This document shows, one piece after another, positions 1-11,800 of a stretch of DNA of 64,000 nt. Numbering within the stretch: position 1 is the stretch's first letter; the number at the start of each line of letters is the position of its first letter. The translations under genes and the position numbers were made by a program. The DNA lies in assembly GCF_021869535.1 (NCBI RefSeq), contig NW_026262734.1:97407285-97471284 (forward strand), given 5' to 3'. This DNA is from Mytilus californianus. Taxonomy: Eukaryota; Mollusca; Bivalvia; Mytilida; Mytilidae. The notes below the pieces were generated by a model. The model was not told where the DNA came from. It searched no databases and saw only the letters and a program-made list of their open reading frames with translations.

Positions 1-869
1 ACTTCCAATATAAATTCAATGATAATAACTTAAATAAGTAAAGCAGGCCAGAGATTTCAGCGTGTCACTCTTGTGTAAAAATAAACATTACAATGTTTGA
101 ACAAATTGTGTCTTATTTGCTATTGTTGAGATGGTTCTTGGTATGTTGTTAACAAATCATATTTATGTTATGTTCATTTTTATTTTTAAAATGTTTTCTT
201 CCATGTTGCATATATTGAGGTTTATTTAGTAAAGAATTGTATAATGAGGATTTTGGACTGTTGTATACCTTTATCAAATAAAACACTTAAGTAAGTTGGA
301 AATTTATTTTTAAAGATGTTGTCTTTCATGTGTGTAGTACCATATATAACAATTCTTATTTCATGTAATTGATGATAATGAACTTTTTCTAAATTTAAAT
401 TTTTCAAGGCACTGGCTTTATGAATTGAAATGTTGGTTTGGTAGTAGAGAGCTGTGGGCAATTGATGATATACCCATAGATATTTGATTAATTTATCTTT
501 TGATGGTGGTCTTTTCCTATTGTGCAAATCTTGAACGAACTGCGGATTCCGAAGCAATTATCCTTTGTCCTACATTTCAAATTACTAACTATATATGTTC
601 TTAACAGGACTGATCGGTAAGAATTTGAATATAATATATCTGGACTGAATAACTTGTCATACGCCAGAAAACATACATTTTTTTTTAAATCTGTCTTATT
701 TAGTAGGATAGAAATTGAGAAGGCGGTCGACAAATAATAATCTTTAGGTCTTGAGGCCCTATTTTTAAACCCCTTCACACAAAAGCACCCCAAGAAATAA
801 ATCAAACATTTCTGTTGTTGGATTTCTGTGCAGTTTAAGTAAACGCGATGTATATCTATCTATGTATAA
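1..869 (+). repeat. Left copy of a duplicated gene 3' flank (part 1)
   Basis: This stretch aligns, with many substitutions and indels, to about 44080-45430, which lies downstream of the STAND gene. Shared landmarks in the same order are 'ggtatgttg' (142; 44152), 'gcatatattgag' (208; 44247), 'tttaatgagg'-like sequence (240; 44283), 'ttttgatggt' (498; 44592), 'gtcgacaaataat' (726; 45275) and 'catttctgttgt' (808; 45373). It appears to be non-coding. I infer it is the 3' flank of a neighbouring paralogue outside the window. The short ORFs here look like chance frames. Confidence 0.6.
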
Positions 870-1707
870 TTATTTTTTTTACGACCGCAAACAATTTTTT
901 GCGTCGTATAATGCTAGGGTGTCGTCGTCTGCGTCGGCGTCGTCCGAAGACACATTTGGTTTCCGGAGAGTAACTTTAGTTTAAGTGAATGGATCTCTAA
1001 GAAATTTTACCAGAAGGTTCAATACCACAAAAGGTAGGTTGGGATTGATTTTGGGGGTTATGGTACCAACAGTTTAGGAAAAATGGGCCAAAAAGGGACC
1101 AAAAACAAGCATTTTTATACGACCACAAAACATTTTTGAGGTCGTATATTGGTATTACGTCGTCGTCGTCGGCGACGGCGTCGTCAAAAGACATTTGGTT
1201 TCCGGACAATAACTTTAGTTTAAGTGTATGGATCTCTGTGAAATTTAACCAAAAGGTTCAATACCACAAAAGGAAGGTTGAGATTGTTTTTGGGGGTGAT
1301 GGGCCCAACCGTTTATGAATTAGGGGCCAAAAAGGGGCCAAAACAAGCATTTTTCTAGTTTCAGGACAATAACTTGTGTATAAGTATATTGATTGCTCTG
1401 AAATTGTACCACAAGGTTCAATACCACAAGTAGAAGGTTGGGATTCATTTTGGGGGTAATTGCCCAAACCGTTCAGGAATTAGGGGCCAAAAAGGGTCTA
1501 AAACAAGCATTTTTCTAGTTTTCAGACAATAACTTTGTTTAAGTGTATGGATGTCTCTTAATTTGTACCACATTTTTTCAAAAAGAAAATTTCTTCAAAA
1601 TCAATTTTTTTGAAAGGGAAGGGGGAGGGGGGAAATATTTTTTTTGGGGGGCAATCTTTTTTCCTCAAAAGAAAATTCTCTTCAAATATTTTTTTTTTTT
1701 GAAAGGT

Positions 1708-1734
1708 GGGGGGGGGGGGGGGGGGGGGGGGGGG
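1708..1734 (+). repeat. Poly-G homopolymer
   Basis: An uninterrupted run of 27 G sits in a G/T-rich low-complexity block (1540-1830). Its length may be unreliable in assembly. Shorter G or C runs occur at 34499-34517, 48240-48253, 54773-54806 and 60076-60091. Confidence 0.95.
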
Positions 1735-2479
1735 TAAAACGAATTTTTTTTTGGGGGGGGTCAATTTTTTTTTCCTCAAAATTTAAGAAATTGTCAATTT
1801 TCCAAAGAAAAAAATTGGGGGTCACAATTTTTTTGCTAATTCTTTGTATGTAGTCTGAAAACCGATTTACTAAGTATTGCGCAACAGCACAGTGTATTGC
1901 ACAACAGCTAGAAATCTTCAATTGAATATAAATTCAAATCATACAACCAATTTCAAGTTCTTTGACTACATTTATTCTGTGTCAGAAACCTATAATGTGT
2001 CAAATATTTAATTACAATCCAAATTCAGACCTGTATCAAGCTTGAATATTGTGTCCATTTTTGCCCCAACTGTTAAGGGTTGGACCTCTGCGGTCGTATC
2101 CAGCTGCGCTCGTCGAAGCAGTTTATTGTAGTTTCCGGACAATAACTTGTGTGTAAGTGTATAAATCTCTCAGAAATTGTACCACAAGGTTCCATATCAC
2201 AAAGGGAAGGCTAAGATTGAGTTTGGGGGTAATTGTCACAACGGTTCAGGAATTAGGGGCAAAAAAGGGGCCAAAAACAAGCATTTTTCTAGTTTCCAGA
2301 CAGAAAGTGTATGAATCTCTCTTAAATTGTACTACAAGGTTCCATACCAAAAAGGGAAGGCTGGGATTAATTTGGGGTAATTACTCCATGGGGGAGGGGT
2401 TCAAAAAATTTGGGGGGATTTTTTTTTTCAATTTTTTTGGGGGGGTTCATATTTTTTTCTGCAAAATTTTTGAAATTTC

Positions 2480-2700
2480 AAATGATTGCACAGTATTGCG
2501 CAATAGCATGAAATCTTCAGTTGCACTGTATTGGGCAATAGCAAGAAATCTTCAATTGCACAGTATTGCGCAATAGCAAGAAATCTCCAATTGCACAATA
2601 TTGCGCAGTAGCAAGAAATCTTTAATTGCACAGTATTGCGCAACAACAAAGTATTGCGCAATAGCACAGTATTGCGCAATAGCAAGAAATCTTCAATTGA
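2480..2700 (+). repeat. About 35-bp minisatellite inside the composite repeat
   Basis: Roughly six tandem units share 'cagtattgcgcaatagcaag' followed by 'aaatcttcaattg'. Related single units occur at 1870-1925 and 11400-11440 in other blocks of the same composite family. Confidence 0.85.
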
Positions 2701-3231
2701 AAATAAATACAAATCTTTTAACCAATTTCAATTGGATTCTAACCTTGTACTACTTTTTTGGATATTGGGCCCCATTTTTATATTGGTCTACATTGAGATC
2801 AAAAGGGTTGAAAATTAAACTTAAAAGTTAATTTGATTTCATCAAAAAAACTGAATTATTGCGGCTGTATGATATGCTGAATCTTATTATGCATTTAGAT
2901 TTTTTATTTTGGGCCCGTATTTCAAATTAGTCCATTGTAAGGTTTGAAGGGTCTAAAATTAAACTTTTTTGGTGTCTTTTTTTATATGCTGAATCTAACT
3001 ATGTTGTTAGATTTTGGAAATCAAACCATTCTAGGTAAATTAAATGTCCCATTTCAAATTTTTAAGATCTTTGACCACATTTATTTTGTGTCAGAAACTT
3101 ATATTTTGTCAAAAATTTTATCACAATCCAAATTCAGACATTATCAAGCTTGAATATTGTGTCCAAACTTGCCCCAATTGTTCAGGATTAGACCTCTGCG
3201 GTCGTATCTGGCTGTGCTCAGCGAAGCATTT

Positions 3232-3478
3232 TATTTATTTTTATTTTTCATCATTTTTGTTTTAATAGTATTTTTATTATTTGTTGTTTCATGTATTACT
3301 TATACTATTTAATGTTAAAAATGTGTTTTATATTTGATTTATTAATTTCAAGGTAGACATTGTTAAGAAATCGAGATAGAAATTAACATGTTTTGGTACA
3401 ATTTCTATTTATGTAGATGATTCAATGTTAATATGCAATGAAATAAATCGGATATAAACATTACTTTCTAATAATCAT
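3232..3478 (+). repeat. Left copy of a duplicated gene 3' flank (part 2)
   Basis: This resumes the alignment with the downstream flank after the inserted composite repeat. 'aaaatgtgttttatattt' (3318) matches 45499, and 'atgcaa(t)tgaaataaatc' (3435) matches 45662. It contains an AATAAA-type sequence in both copies. Confidence 0.6.
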
Positions 3479-3483
3479 TTCAA

Positions 3484-3965
3484 GCTCACCTTGCCCGAAG
3501 GGAAAGATCAGATTTTGCCATAACTTTGCTTCCTTTGTCCGTCCATCCGTCGTCATCCGTCCGTCGTTCGTCGTCTGTAAACTTTTCTTTTTAAAATCTT
3601 CTTATCTAAACCTGCTCAATGGATTGCAACCAAATTTTGTCTACTTCATCTATAGGATGTTTTGTGATTTTTGTCAGAGTTGATCAGTAAATTTAGAAAA
3701 TGACGTACATGACAAGTTGTATCTACCCTGACGATTGGAGAAAAATCAACCTAATCGTTTGGAGTTAGTGCCCCTAAAATATCTTTTTTTTAAATTTTTT
3801 TTAGCAGATATTGGCCGTTATTCTGAAAATTATAGGAGCTTGGATAAAAGAGTTTATTGCAAAACGACCAGTACACCCCGAAAATAATTATAATAAAAAA
3901 CCTGTCAACCTACAGTGTATTTTGTATTTTTGGCCGTTCTCATGAAAACTATAGGAACTAGGTTA
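3484..3965 (+). repeat. Dispersed repeat with 'gctcacc' head, diverged copy
   Basis: It begins 'aagctcaccttgcccgaaggg', runs through a (gtccgtc)n-like stretch, and continues into sequence resembling 8302-9371. It carries no coding content. Confidence 0.7.
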
Positions 3966-4149
3966 AAACTGTAAACTGCAAAAGTGATCAGCAGGACAAG
4001 ATATGTTTACTAGTACTCTGAAAGTTTCAATACCCTTTTTGGGGTTATTAAGCCTTTGATAAAACATTATACAGACATTTAAGAATTGAGCAACATCAAC
4101 CCTTTGAAACAACATGGGTGACCCAAGTTTATTGCTGAAGGATAAGCAG

Positions 4150-4276
4150 TTCCTGCTACACTGAAGGGTCGGTAGTTCATGTTGTTTTGAAGGGTCGGCA
4201 GCTCCTGATGCACTGAATGATCTTTTAATTCCTGTTCCACTAAAGGGGGTTGGTAATTCATATTGCACTAAATGTT
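4150..4276 (+). repeat. About 26-bp degenerate tandem repeat, five units
   Basis: Successive units share 'actgaagggtcggtagttc' with 20-30% divergence. Confidence 0.65.
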
Positions 4277-4329
4277 GGTAGTTCCTTAACCAATGACGGA
4301 TCGGTACTGAAATATTAGTTTTTACAGTT

Positions 4330-5090
4330 TTTGTTTCGCCTGCGACGAAAGTCGCGGAAAGCGAGACTTAGGGATTGCTTTTCCGGCAGCAATTGTTAAG
4401 TTGTCTGCTTAAGTTAGTTTGAAAGAAACCACTTGTGATAGATCATTGATATTTAATATAAAGTTTCATTACTATCAGTACATATCATTTTGACGACTAT
4501 TTCGAGGCCCTGTCCCCTAGGTTATAGTCCAGCAACTTTGAATTAACTAGCAATTTTCAATTTTAAGTTTTCTGCTTAAGTTAATTTGATAGGATCTACT
4601 TGTGATAGATCAACTATATTTTGTATGGAGTCGCATTAATATCAGTACATCATTTACATATCAGTTTGACAACTAGAGTGAGGCCGTGGCCCCCAGGACT
4701 TGGTCCTTTGACTGAATGAATAAGAAATTTTCAATGTTAAGTTTTCTGCTTGAGTTAGTTTGTTAGGATCTACTTGTGATAGATCAATGATATTTTGTAT
4801 GAAGTTGCATTATTATCAGTACATATCTGTTTGGCGCCTATTTTGAGGCCGTGGTCCCTAGGTCAGGGTCCACTGACTTTGAATTAATTATCAATTTTCA
4901 ATGTTAAGTTTTCTGACAGATAATTGATATTTTGTATAAAGTTGAATACTATCAGTACATCTCAGTTTCTCGAGCATTTCTAGACCCTGCCCACAAGATC
5001 ATTATCCAGCGACTTTGAATTAATAAGCAATGTTGCTGTCCATTTAATTTTTTTCTGAATTGTATGTAGACAGGCGAGACAAATCTCTGT
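4330..5090 (+). repeat. About 170-bp tandem repeat, four units, with 'cgacgaaagtcgcg' head
   Basis: Units start near 4388, 4556, 4731 and 4901. They share 'ttctgcttaagtta', 'cttgtgatagatca', 'tatcagtacat' and 'ccagcgactttgaatta'. The block opens with a short 'cgcctgcgacgaaagtcgcg' palindrome and closes with 'caggcgagacaaatc'. Confidence 0.8.
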
Positions 5091-5699
5091 TTTCACAGTA
5101 AATTTGTAGTTTTGCTTGTATTTTGAACTATAGTAGCTAGGTTTAACTTGTAAATTTCAAAAATGATCAGCAACACAAAATTATCTAACATGATTACGTA
5201 TGTGCATATAAAAATCCTAATTAGCCAACTGACGATGTTTTTTTTCCACAAAGTAAGCAATACAATGTAAAGGCAGAGGTGTGTCTCGTTGTTATCAACA
5301 AGTTTGAATTTGTAGTTAATTCCATAGTAAACAAGTTCCTCTTCCATGACTTGTTTATGTTATTGAAAAAAATGTCCAAAATGTCAAATAACTTTTCTTC
5401 CTTCAGGTTTGAATTTGTTCTTTCCTAACTTCCTTTCCACAGATGCTTTAAAGTTTTCAACAAACCAAAAAATAAAAAAAAACAATATAAAGATTATGCT
5501 TATGCAGAAACTACAATAAGTTAAGTTTTACACACAGGGCTACGTATGAACCCTTACACATTTTCAAAGTGATAATAATGGCTTTAAATATTGTTCATAA
5601 ACACACCATAGACACCAGGATTCACATTTTGTACACCACTTTCTGCGTTTCGTCAAGTTAACAAACGACACTCGAATTAAACAAGTTAAAAGGGCCAGA
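5091..5699. other. Unassigned AT-rich intergenic sequence
   Basis: I see no gene or clear repeat here. The minus-strand ORF at 5093-5347 has no recognisable domain and no supporting splice sites. Confidence 0.5.
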
Positions 5700-6030
5700 T
5701 AATGTACGAAGTTGAAGAGCATAGGGGACCAACAAATCCGCATGGTTAAGTCAAATACAGCTAAAGTTATTTATTCCGGAGATAGAAATCCTTAGAATGT
5801 CGAACAATTCAAAGTTTTTCCAACAGCTGATTCATATTTATGACCATTTTAATGATCATTCATATCAAAGCAGAAGTCCTGACTGCTGGGATGGTGATAC
5901 CCTTGTAGATGAAACACGCATCAGCATTGGCATCGACCGAGTGGTTGTAAAGAGTTAGAAAGGTCAAATTGCTACGCAGTTGAAGAGCACAGGGGATTCA
6001 AAATTCCAAAAGGTTAAACCAAAAGGTGTT
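5700..6030 (+). repeat. Dispersed repeat fragment ('gttgaagagca...gggga')
   Basis: 'gttgaagagcataggggacc' (5711) and 'gttgaagagcacaggggatt' (5979) mark two related units. I recognise the sequence type as a common bivalve dispersed repeat but cannot name its class. Confidence 0.5.
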
Positions 6031-6109
6031 ACAGATAATGACTGGTGTATTATTTGATCAATTCAAATAGATATTATGAAGACATAAGAGACCGTATGTG
6101 GACAAAATG

Positions 6110-6325
6110 GGACCGTCAAAAGAGAAAATTCAGTCAGTTCGACATTCATCAATGAGAACAACTCGGAGCTGGCATGATAAAGTTGAAAACAACCGAAATA
6201 AGTATAACAAAAATACCGAATTCCAAGGCAAATTCAAAAAGGGGAAGTCATAAAAAATCAAACAGAAACAAACGCTATTAATCAACGGAACATCTGTCAG
6301 ATTTTTGACTTGGTACATGCATTTT
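6110..6325 (+). repeat. Dispersed repeat family R, diverged copy
   Basis: It shares 'acaaaaataccgaattccaa', 'gacttggtaca(g/t)gcatttt' and spacing with the better copy at 26131-26432. Confidence 0.6.
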
Positions 6326-6356
6326 CCGAAGAAAAGCTAAACCTAATTTTTACAAA

Positions 6357-6525
6357 ATCGTTGTTTTCCGACCCCGGAAATTTATATACGATCCGGGTAA
6401 ACTTATTGATTCTTTAAATAAACTTATTCTTAAATGTTACCAATGCCACACTGTAATTAAATCTTTGAATATTGCTTTATTGGTATAAACATTGATTTTG
6501 TTATCAGTTAATTAAAAATTAGTCG
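6357..6525 (+). pseudogene. 5'-truncated Penelope-like element, 3' coding end
   Basis: This segment matches 50831-50990, the last coding portion of the degenerate Penelope-like element at 48.7-51.0 kb. Shared stretches include 'taaacttatt(c/g)at', 'ttaaataaacttattct' and 'attgattttgttatcag'. Only the final ~55 codons of the element are represented and they are interrupted. It is a dead, 5'-truncated retroelement fragment with no host gene function. Confidence 0.7.
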
Positions 6526-6879
6526 TTAATGGCTTTGAACTAGCTGTCAGTTACCTCGAGTACTCTCAGATCTGTGCTTAGTGTCTTTTTTTGTTGATTG
6601 GATTAATACTTCATGTTTTAAGTTATCCTAGTTTAATTGTGTTCCCGAAAAGCATGAAATATTTAATACTGATATTTAAAAAAAACTAAATCAATCAAGT
6701 TATGACTGTGGACTGAATTCATGGTACAGCCTTAATGGTAAGGAGAAAACAAAGGCTTGGGAGACTGTAACTCTACCATTTCAAGAAGTTACTGACCTTA
6801 GTGTAGTATTGTCGGATTTAATTTCAATTGAAAGATTCGTGTCAACCTATGAAGGTCTGTGGATCACCTCCCAAGTTAT

Positions 6880-7484
6880 AGAAATAGTGCTGACCAACTT
6901 CAAAGTTTAGGTCAGACTAACTAAAGTTGACGACTGAGTGCGCAGATTGCGAATAGAATTCAATTTCACTTACCAAAGCTGACGTAGCTTTCTAAAGATG
7001 ACGACGGTGTACAGATAAAGCTGTATGCAGATTGTGGTACCAGTTCAAATTATCCAAGCTGGCGGCAAAAAGTAAAATAACAAAAATACCGAAAAGTACG
7101 AAATCATTTCCACTTACTAACGCTGATTGCAGAGTGCAGTTTGCTTGTTTAAGCTGACACGAGAGTATGGTTTTAGTTTTTCTAACTCGGGATGATAGCA
7201 GAGTGCGATGCCAGTTTCACTTACTTAACTATCGTCAGGTATCAGATTTTTTTACTTACGCTGATGTGATAGCATGGTATCAGTTTCTTTGGTTAAAACT
7301 GAAGGCCGAGTATGGTACCAGTTTAACTTTTTTACGCTGGCGACAGATTGTGGTATCAGTTTTCCTTCCGCTAATGGCCGAGTGTGGTATAAGTTTCTCT
7401 TGTTAAACATGTAGATAGAGTGTGGTTTCAGTTTAACTTATCAAACCCAATGTCAGAGTGCAGTACCAGTTTCTTTTGTAACAT
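6880..7484 (+). repeat. About 48-bp degenerate tandem array
   Basis: About a dozen units share 'gagtgtggtaccagttt', 'acttactaa' and 'gctga' with heavy divergence. The ORF at 7167-7406 is a by-product of the array. Confidence 0.65.
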
Positions 7485-8010
7485 CTATACCTTACAGTGT
7501 GAGATATTGCCTTTGAAAGTTTCCCATAACAGTTACTCATAGCGAGAGATTCATGGCCAACAATTTTTATTAAAGAAAACGTCGATACCGTACAATAGAA
7601 AATATTGCATTTGAATGTGTCTTGTTATGGTTACTCATTGTTGACCATTTAAAATTTAGAAACGTCTTCACAGGGATATTTAACTCAAATAATATCCTCT
7701 TGAATGTAAAATGTATTACATTTTGCTACTGTTATTCATTGTGAGGGGTTCGAGGTTCGCCATTTTAAAACGTCTTTGCCTGCTGTAAGGAGGAGATATT
7801 GCTTTTGATTACGCCTCGCTACATTTATTCATTATTAGTAGTCCTAGTTGAAATTGTTTATTGTAAAACGCCGACCTTACAGTAAAAGATTGTGTCTCGA
7901 TTCAGTAACTTATTTCAAGGGTTTAATTCTTGACTATTATTATTTTAGAAAACGGCTTTACTTTACAGTGAAAGAAATGCATTTGAATGCGTCTTTCTTT
8001 TTAACAAGTT
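7485..8010 (+). repeat. About 100-bp degenerate tandem array
   Basis: About five units share 'ccttacagtgagagatattg', 'cttttgaatgcgtct', 'ggttactcattgt' and 'attttagaaaacg'. It is directly adjacent to the 48-bp array. Confidence 0.65.
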
Positions 8011-8255
8011 GGGTTTGATGCTTCAACATTTCAGGAAAAATATTTATAAAGCTAAGTATCGCTCCATCAGTATCATCAGTTTCTATTTTTCATCAAGGGG
8101 ACATTAAGATACGTAGTGAATAAAATCATTCTTGTTGAAAGGTTGCGTAGACCTATACGTTATATTTTTAGTGAAGAACTTGATTTTTCTTATTTGACCA
8201 CCCTGTATGTGATAAACATACTGTTTATACATGTTTATACATAATAATAGATATT

Positions 8256-8301
8256 TTATTATTATTATTATTATTATTATTAATATTATTATTATTATTA
8301 T
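8256..8301 (+). repeat. (ATT)n microsatellite
   Basis: A run of ATT/TTA triplets. The matching run at 9370-9411 brackets the dispersed repeat, as if that repeat had inserted into an ATT microsatellite or generated it. Confidence 0.95.
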
Positions 8302-9371
8302 TAGCTCACCTGGCCCGAAGGGCCAAGCGAGCTTTTCTCATCACTTGGCGTCCGTCGTCCGTCGTCCGTCGTCGTCGGCGTCGGCGTCGTCGTCGTCGTC
8401 TTGGTCCGTCGTCGTTAGCTTTTTACAAAAATCTTCTCCTCTGAAACCACTGGGCCAAATTTAACAAAACTTGGCCACAATCATCATTGGGGTATCTAGT
8501 TTAAAAGATGTGTCCGATGACCCCGCCAAATAACCAAGATGGCCGCCATGGCTAAAAATAGAACATAGGGGTAAAATGTAGATTTTGGCTTATATCTCTG
8601 AAACCAAATCATTTAAAGTTAATCTGACAGGGTAAAACTGATTATCAGGTCAAGATCTATCTGCCCTGAAATTTTCGAACAAATCTGACAACCTGTTGTT
8701 GGGTTGCTGCCCCTGAATTGGTGAATTTAAAGAAATTTTGCAGTTTTTGGTTATTATCTTGAATATTATTATAGATAGAGATAAACTGTAAACAGCAATA
8801 ATGTTCAGAAAAGTAAGATCTACAAATAAGTTTCATGACCAAAATTATCAGTCGACCCCTTTAGGAGTTATTGCCCTTAATAGTCAATTTTAAACAATTT
8901 TTTGTAAATGTTTGTAATCTTTTACAAAAATCTTATTCTCTGAAACTACTGAGACAAACTGGCCAAAATCATTATTAGGGTATCTAGTTTAAAAAATGTG
9001 TCCGATGACCCCGCCTTCCAACCATCATGGCCGACTTGGTTAAAAATAGAACATAGGGGTAAAATGCAGTTTTTGGTTTATATCTCTGAAACTAAAGCAT
9101 TTAAAGCAAATCTGACAGGTGGCAAAAATGTTCATCAGATTTAGATTTATCTGCCCTGAAATTTTCAGACGAATCCGACAACCTGTTGTTGGGTTGCTGC
9201 CCCTGAGTTATTAGTTTTACAAAAATTTTGCAGTTTTTTGTTATTAACGTAGATATCATTCTAATATCTAATATCTAATACTATTAATTATGATTTTAAC
9301 CTTATTTTACATGATTTCCAAAGCATCAGTAAATACAGGTGAGCGACACAGGCTCTTGAGAGCCTCTAGTT
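8302..9371 (+). repeat. 'gctcacctggcccgaag' dispersed repeat, near-complete copy
   Basis: The head is 'agctcacctggcccgaaggg' followed by a (cgtcgt)n stretch. Two internal units of about 480 bp start near 8437 and 8935 and share 'gtgtccgatgaccccgcc' and 'acaacctgttgttgggttgc'. The tail is 'ggtgagcgacacaggctc...gagcctctagt'. ATT microsatellites flank it on both sides. It has no coding content, and the ORF at 8231-8464 is low complexity. Confidence 0.85.
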
Positions 9372-9860
9372 ATTATTATTATCATTATTATTATTATTAT
9401 TATTATTATTAAAAAGTGGCCGCCATGAAATTGAGAGATGCGTTAAACAGCGAAAATCAATCAATCAATTAATACATATTTATGTCTATGTATAAGTCAT
9501 ACTTTTCTTTATTTTTATTATATTATTTTCATATTTACAATATTGTATTTTTTCATTTGTGCAAAAATATCATGAATATCACTTCCTCCGATCTTTTATC
9601 CAAACATAAATATAATTATACTTTAATATGCTTAATATGCTTGCGTATAAATGTGATTGTGTCTTTGTTAAACATTGCTCGGCCTTCAATTTTGTATATT
9701 TGTATGTCTTGGTGACAACCAAATATTTGGATTTTAAACTGAAATAATTTGATTTGAATTGAATTGTATTGCTTTTATAATAAAACTATTTAAACGCTCA
9801 ACAGAGCGTGTAATTTCTAGTATTCTGATACCTTCAATTTAAATGTTCGAATTGTAAATG
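9372..9860. other. ATT microsatellite then unassigned AT-rich sequence
   Basis: 9370-9411 is an (ATT)n run. The rest shows nothing I can assign; the ORF at 9482-9715 has no recognisable features. Confidence 0.5.
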
Positions 9861-10077
9861 AGGGTCTGGATGGGGTTTACAGAATAGAAAATAAATGGCC
9901 TTTACTGCAGAATAATAGGCTAAAAAAATAAAGAATAGAGAAAAATAAAAATATAGAAAAAGTGGATTCTGAGAAATAAAGAATAGGGACGAATGGGCAA
10001 ACATATAAAGAATAGAAAAAAATAACCTGAAAAATTAAAGAAATGCAGAATTGAAGGACCCCAATCCAGACCCTCCC
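9861..10077 (+). mobile_element. Short TIR (foldback-like) element, about 215 bp
   Basis: The left end 'gagggtctggatggggt' is the reverse complement, with one or two changes, of the right end 'ccccaatccagaccctc'. The interior is rich in 'aataaagaatag'. It has no coding capacity, consistent with a MITE. A degenerate minus-oriented relative lies at 11645-11800. Confidence 0.6.
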
Positions 10078-10644
10078 TAATAGTGTATTCCAAACGGGAG
10101 TGCTCCGATAATGACGAATGAAAGTACAAACCTTTACAGAACAGATGCAAAAACGAAAATAGGAATTTCCAAAGCAATTACACTGAACATCAACAAGTAT
10201 GAACATTTTTAAAGGCATACCAAAGTAGAAGAGGAAAGGAAAACAATATGGGTTGAAAACAAGAGTTGGTTTTAATAGTTTTAAAGGTAATTTACGTCTT
10301 TATTTGAGCACCAGTTATCATGAAGCAAACGTGTGAAAACTTTCATGCATATAACAAACAAATCCCCCCTTTTTTACGGATTTAAAATAATGTATATACA
10401 TGTAGTTATGTTTCCTGCCTTCCTGTCTTCACTGAATTTTCAACCTACTATAACATATTTATTAGTTTCAGAGTTTGTGTCAGTAATTCTGTTTTCTATT
10501 TTAGATCTAAAAAAGTCATGTTCAAAGCCAGAGCAAATGTCTCCGTATTGTGATCTATCAGAATCCGGTTGGGGTTTGGGAGGGGGTCCTTCTTTTCTGT
10601 ACTTTTATTGTTATGTCATATTCTGTATTTATTTTGTTTTGAGC
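10078..10644. other. Unassigned intergenic sequence
   Basis: I see nothing convincing. The 147-codon frame at 10333-10776 runs into the composite repeat, where its C-terminal half is a (gtc)n-coded Val-rich stretch, so I treat it as spurious. Confidence 0.5.
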
Positions 10645-11640
10645 CATTTTTATACCAACGCACAAAATTTTGTGGTCGTATATTGGTATCACGTCGTCGT
10701 CGTCGTCGTCGTCAGTGTCATCGTCGTCAGCGTCATCCGAAGACATTTGGTTTCCGGACAATATCTTTTGTATTAGTAAATAGAAATCTATGAAATTTCA
10801 ACATAAGGTTTATAACCACAAAAGGAAGGTTTGGATTGATTTTGAGGGGTTATGGTCCCAACAGTTTAGGAATTAGGGGCCAAAAAGGGGCCCAAATAAG
10901 CATTTTTCTAGTTTCATGACAATAACTTGTGGAACAGTGTATGGATCTCTCTGAAATTATACCACAAGTTTTCATACCACAAAGGGATGGTTAGGATTGG
11001 CTTTGGGGGTAATGGCTCAAACCGTTTAGGAATTAACGGCAAAAACGTGCGAAAAAACAAGGGTGTCCTGGTTAATGGACAATTACTTAAGTACAAATAA
11101 CAATGTAAGGGAGGTAATTCAAACACAACTTTGAATTACCTCCCTTACACTGATTTTAAATAATATTTAAAGAAATGTTGTATTGTCTTGAGGTGATTAG
11201 AATAATTTTAAAAATGCTGATTAAGGTAAATTAATTTTAGCTATGATTATGTATGTCATTTTCTATTTTAAGACTCTTATGATGTACTTAAATGGGTAAA
11301 TTATGGTTGCAAACTCCATTGGAAATTTGAATTGAGATGATGACCATGTCTTGAGGGGCGGTAAAAAAAAATTCTTTTGAAAAAGAAGGGGGGAGGTCAA
11401 TTCGCAACAGCATAGTGTATTGCACAAAAGCAAAAATTGAATATAAATTCAAATCATATAACCAATTCTAAGTTCTTTGACTACAGTTATTCTGTGTCAG
11501 AAACCTATTATGTGTCAAATATTGAATTACAATCTAAATTCAGACCTGTAACAAGCGCGAATATTGTGTCCATTTTTGCCCCAACTGTTCATGGTCGGAC
11601 CTCTGCGGTCGTATCCAGCTGCGCCCGGCGAAGCAATTTA
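10645..11640 (+). repeat. Composite GTCGTATA-ended repeat, copy 2
   Basis: The head at 10647-10690 ('gtggtcgtatattgg') is followed by (gtc)n, two 'ccggacaataact'-type monomers, and a tail ending 'gacctctgcggtcgtatcc' near 11612. It is interrupted by unrelated sequence (about 11060-11395) that contains a perfect hairpin. Confidence 0.8.
11104..11149 (+). repeat. Perfect 20-bp inverted repeat with 6-nt loop
   Basis: The arm begins 'tgtaagggaggtaattc' and its exact reverse complement follows after 'cacaac'. It sits inside sequence that interrupts the composite repeat. It could be the core of a small foldback element. Confidence 0.9.
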
Positions 11641-11644
11641 TTCT

Positions 11645-11800
11645 CTAGTCTTTCTATTTTAGCATCCAGATTTATTATATTTCTTTTATTTTAGCCTAAT
11701 TTTCTCTATTCTTTATTTTTTTTGCCCTTAATGTTTAACGTTTTGCTTTTTATTCTGTATTCTATGCACCCAAACCAGACTCTCATATATATACCCTCCT
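11645..11800 (-). repeat. Degenerate minus-strand relative of the 9861-10077 TIR element
   Basis: 'ctctattctttattttttt', 'attctgtattctatg' and 'ccagactct' match the reverse complement of the element at 9861-10077. It is truncated and diverged. Confidence 0.45.

Larger units (their letters stand above)
870..3231 (+). repeat. Composite GTCGTATA-ended repeat array, two nested or tandem copies
   Basis: Heads at about 870 and 1114 have a short inverted motif (acgaccgcaaa ... gcgtcgtata) followed by a (gtc)n-rich stretch. They lead into monomers of roughly 140-200 bp that share 'ccggacaataactt', 'accacaaggttc' and 'aggggccaaaaa'. Tails at about 2070-2128 and 3185-3231 end in 'gacctctgcggtcgtatc'. 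The array also contains a 27-base G run and a 35-bp minisatellite. It interrupts the duplicated 3' flank. Other blocks of the family lie at 10645-11640 and 33155-34445. The terminal motif suggests a non-autonomous mobile element, but the class is unknown. Confidence 0.7.

Noticed and set aside
2157-2576. 139-codon ORF
   Set aside because: It is entirely within composite repeat monomers and the 35-bp minisatellite; internal repetition of its peptide follows the DNA repeat.
10333-10776. 147-codon plus-strand ORF
   Set aside because: It runs into a (gtc)n stretch of the composite repeat, has no recognised domain, and its frame covers repeat sequence shared with non-coding copies.
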